Positions 1-5,341 of a stretch of 7,087 nt of DNA are shown piece after piece. Made by a program: the position numbers and the translations under genes. Position 1 is the stretch's first letter, and each line of letters begins with the position of its first letter. Source of the stretch: Bradyrhizobiaceae bacterium. Its GTDB lineage: Bacteria; Pseudomonadota; Alphaproteobacteria; Rhizobiales; Hyphomicrobiaceae. The stretch is taken from positions 1 to 7,087 of the forward strand of contig CANJPN010000324.1 of assembly GCA_947475855.1 (NCBI GenBank), in the 5' to 3' direction. A model generated the notes under the pieces. The model was not told the origin of the DNA and did no database searches. It saw only the letters and a program-made list of their open reading frames with translations.

Positions 1-681
1 AGCAGAAGCTTCTTTGGCGGGCACTGGCGTCGCCGCCGGGACGACAGTCTTGATCGTTGCGGGGGCAACCGGAGCGACGGCTGCACCAGTGTCGAATGGC
101 GAGGCGTCCGAACCTGCCTGGCGGACTGGGGCAGCAGCCGGAGCTGCAGGCGTTTCGGCCGGCTTGGCGAGCGCCTTCAACAGATCGTCGGCCTTGGCCT
201 TCTGTTGCTGCTGCGCTGCATCGAGCTGACGGTCACCGGAAAGCACCATGGCAGGAGCGGCAACCACGATTGGCGCACTGGCCGGAGCAACCGACGGCTT
301 GGCGGCCAGAACCTTCTTCTTCGCGTTTGCAGCCTCTACCTTCGCATCGGCGGCAATCCGGGCCTGACGCTGAGCTTCCGCGGCAGCCGCTGCTTCCTGG
401 CGCTTAGCCTCTCGAGCCTGCGCTGCCTGCAGATGGCGGGGGTTGGGCTTGACGACGACTACCGTGCGACGGCCATACATCGCCTCCCGCTCACGGGCCT
501 GTACCCGCTCGTTTGCCTCTGCAGCCCTTCGTAGAATGCTGGGGTCTGCCATGCCAACTCGCCCACCGAGCGGTACGCCGAAACCAAAGCCGATCCGCAG
601 CCCGCCCGCATCAGCCGCAGGTGCTTGAGCAAGGGTAGCGACCGCTGCAACCGCGGCCAGTACGAGGATCGACTTCTTCAT
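1..681 (-). CDS. Exported Ala/Gln/Pro-rich protein of unknown function (3' end beyond the window)
   Basis: The minus strand is open from an ATG at 681 to the left edge, giving 227 codons with no stop, so the C-terminus is missing. AGGAG at 692-688 lies 6 bases before the ATG and supports this start. The product begins with a typical Sec signal peptide (MKK, a hydrophobic stretch at residues 5-20, and a likely cut after ADA at residue 25), so it should be periplasmic or surface exposed. A short Gly-rich stretch follows (residues 26-43, GGLRIGFGFGVPLGGRVG). Residues about 48-125 are rich in Ala, Glu, Gln, Arg and Lys and look helical, perhaps coiled coil. A QQQQ helix lies near 151-173, and the rest is a Pro/Ala/Val-rich low-complexity tail. 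I recognise no enzyme domain. It could be an envelope-associated or wall-spanning protein, but no function is assigned. It is transcribed away from the racemase and TRAP genes. That it is a real gene is fairly sure; its role is unknown. Confidence 0.75.
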   Translation of the reverse strand, partial: MKKSILVLAAVAAVATLAQAPAADAGGLRIGFGFGVPLGGRVGMADPSILRRAAEANERVQAREREAMYGRRTVVVVKPNPRHLQAAQAREAKRQEAAAAAEAQRQARIAADAKVEAANAKKKVLAAKPSVAPASAPIVVAAPAMVLSGDRQLDAAQQQQKAKADDLLKALAKPAETPAAPAAAPVRQAGSDASPFDTGAAVAPVAPATIKTVVPAATPVPAKEASA

Positions 682-1171
682 GGCTCTCTCCTAGCGTCTT
701 TGTGTTTTTCACTTGATGGCGGACGTCGCTTCGTCCGGCCTCATGAGCACAATCTAGGCTCCGCAAATCCTCGCCGCTGTTCCGCACGTGACACAGGTGC
801 CGTAATCGCCCGTTGAGGGCAGCAGTATCGATTTCAGAGTCTTGCTCGACGCAGTAAACACTGTAACATAAAAAAGATGATTAACATAATGTATATAATT
901 GATTTAAAATGGACAATCGGCCATCGAGCATGCAGCAATTTCAAGCCTCCCCGAATTCGATCCGCCCGCCCCTGGCAAACCTTCGCACCCACCCGCCATG
1001 TGGCGAATTGAGCGACGACCAGCTAAGCGACCTCGACTGCCGCCACGAAGCTCACGTAGACTGAAGCCGGACCCTCAAATTAGCGCCGGAAGCAGTGATT
1101 GCCGCAAATCGCCGCTTGAGGCCGCCTGGGTCCTGGCCACTCGACCTGCGCTTCGACCCGGAAGAACGATT
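682..1171. other. Divergent intergenic region, about 490 bases
   Basis: This stretch separates the minus-strand exported-protein gene from the plus-strand racemase gene. I find no convincing gene in it. An in-frame extension of the racemase up to an ATG at 998 exists, but its 58 residues are Arg/Pro-rich and unlike the family. The region holds an AT-rich island (864-910), a 6-bp inverted repeat CGGACG/CGTCCG with a 6-base loop (720-737) in the leader of the minus-strand gene, and a short inverted repeat CAGT-AAAC-ACTG (852-863) next to the island. These are plausible promoter or operator positions, but none matches a regulator site I can name. Confidence 0.6.
881..910 (+). promoter_or_regulatory. 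Candidate sigma-70-type promoter in the AT-rich island
   Basis: TTAACA at 881-886 and TAAAAT at 905-910 are separated by 18 bases, and each differs from the TTGACA/TATAAT consensus at one position. They sit in an island where only 6 of 47 bases (864-910) are G or C, in otherwise GC-rich DNA. A perfect TATAAT also occurs at 894-899 but lacks a good -35 box 17 bases upstream. If used, transcription would start near 917 and leave a leader of about 250 bases before the racemase ATG. The island could also serve the minus-strand gene: TTGTCC at 916-911 and TACATT at 893-888 are 17 bases apart, each a 4/6 match. Sequence match only. Confidence 0.35.
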
Positions 1172-2317
1172 ATGGGACCACTCGCCGGCCACCGCGTGCT
1201 CGAATTCGGCAGTATCGGGCCAGGACCCATGTGCGCGATGCTGTTGGCCGACTTGGGCGCCGATGTGCTTCACTTCGAGCGACCCGGGGGCGACGAACTG
1301 GGTCTGGGGACCGAAACCCGCTTCAACATCCTGTTGCGCAACCGCCCGCGTGTGGCGCTCGATCTCAAGCGCCCGAACGACGCAGCTTGTGTTTTCGAGT
1401 TCATCGACCGTGCCGATGTGCTGATCGAAGGCTACCGCCCAGGCGCCATGGAGCGACTGGGTCTGGGCCCTGATGCCTGTTTTGCGCGCAACCCGCGCCT
1501 TGTCTACGGCCGCATGACCGGCTGGGGTCAGTCCGGCCCCCTCGCGAAGTCTGCGGGCCACGACCTCAACTACATTGCTTTGACCGGGGCACTGCACGCA
1601 ATCGGCCGGGCCGGCAGCTCCCCTACGCCACCGCTTAATCTTGTCGGTGATTTCGGAGGCGGGGCGCTCTACCTCGCTTTCGGCATCGCCTGCGCGCTGA
1701 TCGAAGCGAAGAAATCCGGCAAAGGCCAAGTCGTCGATGCAGCGATGACCGACGGTGCCGCCTCCCTGATGACCGCCTTCTACGGCCTTCAGGCCGCGGA
1801 TCTGCATAACGGCGAGCGTGGCACGAACGTGCTTGACTCGGGTGCGCCGTACTACGAGGTCTACCGTTGCAAGGACGGCAAATACCTGTCGATCGCCGCC
1901 ATCGAACCCAAATTCCGGGCCGACCTCTACCGCCGGCTCGGCTTCGACCCTGCCGGGGCCCACGCCGCCAGCAACCCCGAGACCTGGCCGGCGGAAAAAC
2001 AACGTATCGCCGGCCGCATCGCGGAGTTCACCCGCGACGAATGGGTCCGCTGGTTCGAAGGCCACGATGCCTGCGTCGCTCCTGTGCTGTCATTGGCCGA
2101 AGCGCCGCACCATCCCCATAACGAAGCCCGCGGCACGTTTGTCGAAATCGACGGCATAATGCAGCCCGCCCCCGCTCCCCGCTTCAGCCGCACCGTTCCA
2201 CAAACCCCAAAACCACCGGCAGCAGGCCCGATCGACTTGCACGACGCGCTCGCGGCATGGGGCGTCGATGACCAGCGCATCTCCGAACTTGTGAATTCGA
2301 TGCAGCCTGCTTCGTGA
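1172..2317 (+). CDS. Alpha-methylacyl-CoA racemase family enzyme (CaiB/BaiF, family III CoA-transferase superfamily)
   Basis: The 381-residue product resembles alpha-methylacyl-CoA racemases, cytoplasmic enzymes that interconvert (R)- and (S)-2-methylacyl-CoA esters by moving a proton at the alpha carbon. The start at 1172 is preferred over the in-frame ATG at 998: the family N-terminus (MGPLAGHRVLEFGSIGPGP) begins there, and GGAAG lies about 7 bases upstream. Residues 16-40 (GPGPMCAMLLADLGADV and on) form the CoA-binding N-terminal part. The catalytic residues of the Mycobacterium tuberculosis enzyme MCR (His126, Asp156, Glu241) correspond to His130 (GHDLNYIALTG), Asp160 (NLVGDFGGG) and Glu245 (AAIEPKF), with identical spacing of 30 and 85 residues. 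His and Glu at these positions favour racemase over CoA transferase, which relies on a single catalytic Asp. The C-terminal part has the usual DACVAPVL and HPHNEARG stretches near 299-320. It stands 97 bases before dctQ on the same strand. Exact substrate unknown. Confidence 0.88.
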   Translation: MGPLAGHRVLEFGSIGPGPMCAMLLADLGADVLHFERPGGDELGLGTETRFNILLRNRPRVALDLKRPNDAACVFEFIDRADVLIEGYRPGAMERLGLGPDACFARNPRLVYGRMTGWGQSGPLAKSAGHDLNYIALTGALHAIGRAGSSPTPPLNLVGDFGGGALYLAFGIACALIEAKKSGKGQVVDAAMTDGAASLMTAFYGLQAADLHNGERGTNVLDSGAPYYEVYRCKDGKYLSIAAIEPKFRADLYRRLGFDPAGAHAASNPETWPAEKQRIAGRIAEFTRDEWVRWFEGHDACVAPVLSLAEAPHHPHNEARGTFVEIDGIMQPAPAPRFSRTVPQTPKPPAAGPIDLHDALAAWGVDDQRISELVNSMQPAS

Positions 2318-2346
2318 CGACAATGCTTTTGCAATCTCGACACGAA

Positions 2347-2373
2347 CGCTAAGCTGCCGCACCGCAGCTTGCG
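2347..2373 (+). other. Intercistronic hairpin between the racemase gene and dctQ
   Basis: AAGCTGC (2351-2357) and GCAGCTT (2364-2370) pair perfectly across a 6-base loop. The stem extends with CGC (2347-2349) and GCG (2371-2373) around a single bulged T, giving 10 pairs. No T-run follows, so it is not a standard intrinsic terminator. It starts 30 bases after the racemase stop and ends 41 bases before the dctQ start. It could attenuate readthrough, protect a processed mRNA end, or be incidental in GC-rich DNA. Confidence 0.45.
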
Positions 2374-2414
2374 CCCACCGTGGTCCTGGAAGGCGCGGCG
2401 AATGGAGCCGCCGG

Positions 2415-2960
2415 ATGCTTCGCAAAGTTCTGGACGCCCTTTACCTCGGCGCGGGGTGGCTCGCTGGCCTCTTCCTCATCGCGATCTTCCTGATGATGAT
2501 GGCGCTGTCGGTGGGCCGCGAGATCGGCGTCAACGTCAAGTCGGGCGACGACATCACCGCATGGTGCATGGCCTCGATGGCCTTTCTCGGTCTCGCTCAC
2601 ACCTTCAAGTCCGGCGATATGATCCGCGTCGGCCTCGCCACGGATAGGCTCACCGGCCGCCCTCGCTGGCTGGCCGAGATGTTCGCGCTCGTCGTCGCGT
2701 CGATATTCATCGGTTACTTCGCGTGGCATGTCGTCCAGATGACCATCACGTCTTGGCGCATCGGAGATGTGTCGACGGGCGTACTCGTTGTGCCGTTGTG
2801 GATACCCCAGCTTGGCTTCACATCGGGCATTGTCATCCTCTGGATCGCGATCATCGACGAACTCGTCCACGTCGCAGGCGGAAATCCACCCCGCTACGAG
2901 AAGCCTCCCCCGGCCACTGCGGAAGAGATCATCGAGCGCGCGCAGTCTGGCGGCGTGTGA
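2415..2960 (+). CDS. dctQ: TRAP transporter small permease subunit, DctQ family
   Basis: The 181-residue protein has the length and pattern of DctQ, the small membrane subunit that binds the large permease DctM in tripartite ATP-independent periplasmic transporters. Four hydrophobic segments are visible, at about residues 11-34, 47-63, 86-109 and 122-147. The stretch after segment 2 (FLGLAHTFKSGDMIRVGL, 57-74) matches the family signature in which a small Gly/Ala-rich helix leads to a 'GD-H-I-R-V' loop; here Met stands where His is frequent. The hydrophilic tail (about 155-181) should be cytoplasmic. GGAG at 2404-2407 is 7 bases before the ATG. The stop is only 12 bases before dctM, consistent with co-transcription and translational coupling. 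The gene symbol denotes the family, not proven C4-dicarboxylate specificity. Confidence 0.9.
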   Translation: MLRKVLDALYLGAGWLAGLFLIAIFLMMMALSVGREIGVNVKSGDDITAWCMASMAFLGLAHTFKSGDMIRVGLATDRLTGRPRWLAEMFALVVASIFIGYFAWHVVQMTITSWRIGDVSTGVLVVPLWIPQLGFTSGIVILWIAIIDELVHVAGGNPPRYEKPPPATAEEIIERAQSGGV

Positions 2961-2972
2961 GGCATACCCACA

Positions 2973-4279
2973 ATGGAAATCGCATCGATCTCCCTCCTTG
3001 TTGCGGCCGTTCTCGCTGTCCTTCTTGGAGCGGGCGTCTGGATAGCGATCAGTCTGCTCGCCTGCGGATGGATAGGAATGCAGTTCGCGCCGGGTGGAAT
3101 TCCGGCGGGCTCGGTTCTCGCCACCAAAGTTTGGGGCAACGCCGCCTCCTGGGAGCTGGCAGCCCTTCCCCTGTTCATTTGGATGGGCGAGATATTATTC
3201 CGCACGAAACTTTCCGACGAAATGTTCCGAGGCCTCGCCCCCTGGCTCGGCAGGGTGCCCGGCCGCCTCATGCATGTGAACGTGCTGGCCTGCGGGATCT
3301 TCGGATCGGTTTCCGGCTCTTCCGCCGCCACATGCGCGACGGTCGCGAAGATCGCACTCCCGGAACTGAAGGCGCGAGGCTATCCCGAGATGCTGTGCCT
3401 GGGATCTCTCGCGGGCGCAGGAACGCTCGGCATCCTGATCCCCCCTCCATCACGATGGTCATCTACGCTGTCGCCGCGGAGGTCTCCATCCTGCAGGTGT
3501 TCCTTGCCGGCTTCATTCCAGGCCTCCTCGTGATGGCGCTCTACTCGGGCTACATCGCCGTTTGGGCATTGCTGAACCCAAGTCTCATGCCGCCGCCCGA
3601 GCCGCGCCTCCCATTCGCAGAAAAGCTCCGCCAGTCCGCCAGCCTCATCCCTTGCCTCCTGCTGATCGTTCTCGTCTTCGCGGTTCTGGTCTCCGGCTGG
3701 GCCACCGCAACGGAGTGCGCCGCTTGGGGCGTACTCGGTTCGCTCGCCATTGCGGCATGGTCGGGCTCGCTCGACCGCCACAACTTCTGGACAAGCGTCA
3801 TGGGCACGACGCGCCTCACCTGCATGATCATGTTGATCCTTGCCGGCGCCTCCTTCATGTCGACGTCGATGGCCTACACCGGCATTCCCGTAGCCCTCGC
3901 CAACTGGGTAGATAGCCTCGGTCTCTCCCCCTTGATGCTGATTGCCGCGCTGACGGTAATGTATGTCGTGCTCGGCGCCGCCCTCGACGGCATCTCGATG
4001 ATCGTGCTGACCACGGTCGTCGTATTGCCGATGGTGCAGAAGGCCGGCTTCGATCTCGTCTGGTTCGGCATATTCCTGGTTCTGATCGTCGAGATGGCCG
4101 AGATCTCGCCACCGGTTGGCTTCAACCTGTTCGTACTTCAAACCATGACCGGCCACGACAGCAATACGGTTGCCCTGGCAGCCATGCCCTTCTTCTTCCT
4201 GCTCGTCGTCGCCGTTGCCATCATCACTGCATTTCCCGGAATCGTGATGTGGCTGCCGCGTCTCGTTTTCCCTGGCTGA
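2973..4279 (+). pseudogene. dctM: TRAP transporter large permease subunit, DctM family, with a frameshift in a C run at 3440-3445
   Basis: DctM is the sodium-coupled membrane subunit that moves substrate delivered by the binding protein. The first frame starts at 2973 (weak GAGG at 2959-2962) and carries family landmarks: ELAALPLFIWMGEIL (61-75) and GSVSGSSAAT (111-120), then GTLGILIPP. It leaves the family pattern after 3443 and stops at 3531-3533, giving 186 residues. The missing remainder begins in the next frame at TCC (3446-3448) as SITMVIYAVAAEVSI and runs to the stop at 4277-4279, including GAALDGISMIVLTT and the ISPPVGFNLFVLQ motif. One extra C in the six-C run would join the halves as I-P-P-S-I and give a 435-residue protein, normal for DctM. 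Both halves look otherwise intact, so the break is either a sequence error, a recent mutation, or a site of ribosomal or polymerase slippage. It is listed as a pseudogene only because the frame is broken as written; a functional gene is quite possible. Confidence 0.85.
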
Positions 4280-4307
4280 CGTTCCAATCTGGACAAGGAG
4301 AATACCG

Positions 4308-5291
4308 ATGGTCCCCCAGTCTATTTTCAGGCGCATCGCTTTGGGTCTCGCCGCAGCAGCGATGCTGGCCTCCCCGGCGTCCGCACAGACGAAATGGAAC
4401 CTGCCGGGCGCTTACCCCGCCACGAACTACCACAGCGAGACGATGGTCTGGTTCGCAGACGAAGTTAAGAAGGCGACCGGCGGCAAACTTGAAATCACCG
4501 TTCACCCCGGCGCATCGCTTTTCAAGGCACCTGAAATCAAGCGCGCAGTTGCGACCGGCCAGGCCCAGATGGGCGAAGTACTGATTTCGATCCACGAGAA
4601 CGAAGATCCGGTTTTCGGAATCGACTCCATCCCGTTCCTCACCAGCGACATCGGCGAGAGCCGCAAACTGTGGAACGCTGCGAAGGGCCACATTGCAAAG
4701 AAGCTCGACAGCCAGGGCATCCGGCTTCTCTATGCTTCGCCTTGGCCCAATCAGGGACTCTACGCCAAGAAGGACATCGCGACGGTGGCCGACCTGAAGG
4801 GCCTCAAGATGCGGACCTATAACGTCGGCACGTCGAAGATCGCGGAGCTTGCCGGAGCGCAGGGCGTCACCGTTCAAGCCGCCGACCTCGCTCAGGCGCT
4901 CGCCACCGGCACCGTCAACGCCTTCATGACTTCGGGCGCCACCGGCTTCGACACCAAGGTGTGGGAGAGCATGAGCCACTTCTATGACTTGCAGGCCTGG
5001 CAGCCGACCAACCTCGTACTCGTCAACAAGGCTGCATTCGCGGGCTTGCCGGCCGACCAGCAGGAGGCGATCACCAAGTCGGCCGCCGCTGCGGAAGATC
5101 GCGCATGGAAGGTCGCTGCCGAGAAGACGAGCTGGTTCCTCGAGCAGCTGAAGTCTCGCGGCATGAAGGTGCTGCCGCCGAGCGCCGAGCTGAAATCAGG
5201 CCTCGCCAAGTTCGGTGAACAGATCATCGCCGACTGGCGCAAGAAGTCCGGCGCCGACGGCGAGGCCGTGCTGGCCGCATTCAAGAAGTAG
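4308..5291 (+). CDS. dctP: TRAP transporter periplasmic substrate-binding protein, DctP family
   Basis: This 327-residue protein is the solute receptor that binds an organic acid in the periplasm and passes it to DctQ/DctM. Residues 1-26 are a Sec signal peptide with a likely cut after ASA, leaving QTKWNLPGAYP at the mature N-terminus. The mature length of about 300 is normal. ADLKGLKMRTYNVGTSKIAE (161-180) matches the conserved DctP segment; Arg169 aligns with the arginine that usually forms a salt bridge with the substrate carboxylate (Arg147 in SiaP). ATGTVNAFMTSG (199-210) and NLVLVNKAAFAGLP (235-248) are further family segments. AAGGAG (4295-4300), 7 bases before the ATG, is the strongest ribosome site of the operon, which fits the need for excess binding protein. 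The gap from dctM is 28 bases. The family is clear; the substrate is not, although Arg169 supports a carboxylate. Confidence 0.92.
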   Translation: MVPQSIFRRIALGLAAAAMLASPASAQTKWNLPGAYPATNYHSETMVWFADEVKKATGGKLEITVHPGASLFKAPEIKRAVATGQAQMGEVLISIHENEDPVFGIDSIPFLTSDIGESRKLWNAAKGHIAKKLDSQGIRLLYASPWPNQGLYAKKDIATVADLKGLKMRTYNVGTSKIAELAGAQGVTVQAADLAQALATGTVNAFMTSGATGFDTKVWESMSHFYDLQAWQPTNLVLVNKAAFAGLPADQQEAITKSAAAAEDRAWKVAAEKTSWFLEQLKSRGMKVLPPSAELKSGLAKFGEQIIADWRKKSGADGEAVLAAFKK

Positions 5292-5304
5292 GTCGACGCA
5301 GCGG

Positions 5305-5335
5305 AGGCCGGGTCAAGCGAAGCTCGCCCCGGCCT
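5305..5335. terminator. Hairpin between convergent dctP and aspS, probable bidirectional terminator
   Basis: AGGCCGGG (5305-5312) pairs with CCCGGCCT (5328-5335). Inside, GCGA (5317-5320) pairs with TCGC (5324-5327) around an AGC loop, leaving TCAA as a one-sided bulge, for 12 pairs in all. It fills most of the 50-base gap between the two stop codons, where a shared terminator is expected. Neither side has a clear T-run, so it may need a factor or act mainly as an mRNA 3'-end stabiliser. Confidence 0.6.
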
Positions 5336-5341
5336 ATAGCC

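Noticed and set aside
784..800. GCAC...GTGC inverted repeat with a CACGTG core at one end
   Set aside because: Arms of only 4 bases with a 9-base loop are expected by chance, and no regulator could be named.
881..910. Possible CtrA site (TTAACCAT or TTAA-N7-TTAA)
   Set aside because: TTAACAT is close to the half-site, but no second TTAA lies at the required 7-base spacing on either strand.
1052..2065. Minus-strand open frame of 337 codons opposite the racemase gene
   Set aside because: It is a shadow in GC-rich DNA; the plus strand carries the full racemase pattern with its catalytic residues.
2723..3445. N-terminal part of the long plus-strand frame 2723-4279, read as one 518-residue protein
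   Set aside because: Before about 3446 this frame gives Arg/His-rich nonsense overlapping dctQ and the true dctM start. Only the part after 3446 is real DctM, joined to the 2973 frame.
3380..4336. Minus-strand open frame of 318 codons opposite dctM
   Set aside because: Its product is a low-complexity, His/Glu/Gly-rich translation with no family pattern, while the plus strand carries clear DctM motifs. It is an antisense shadow.
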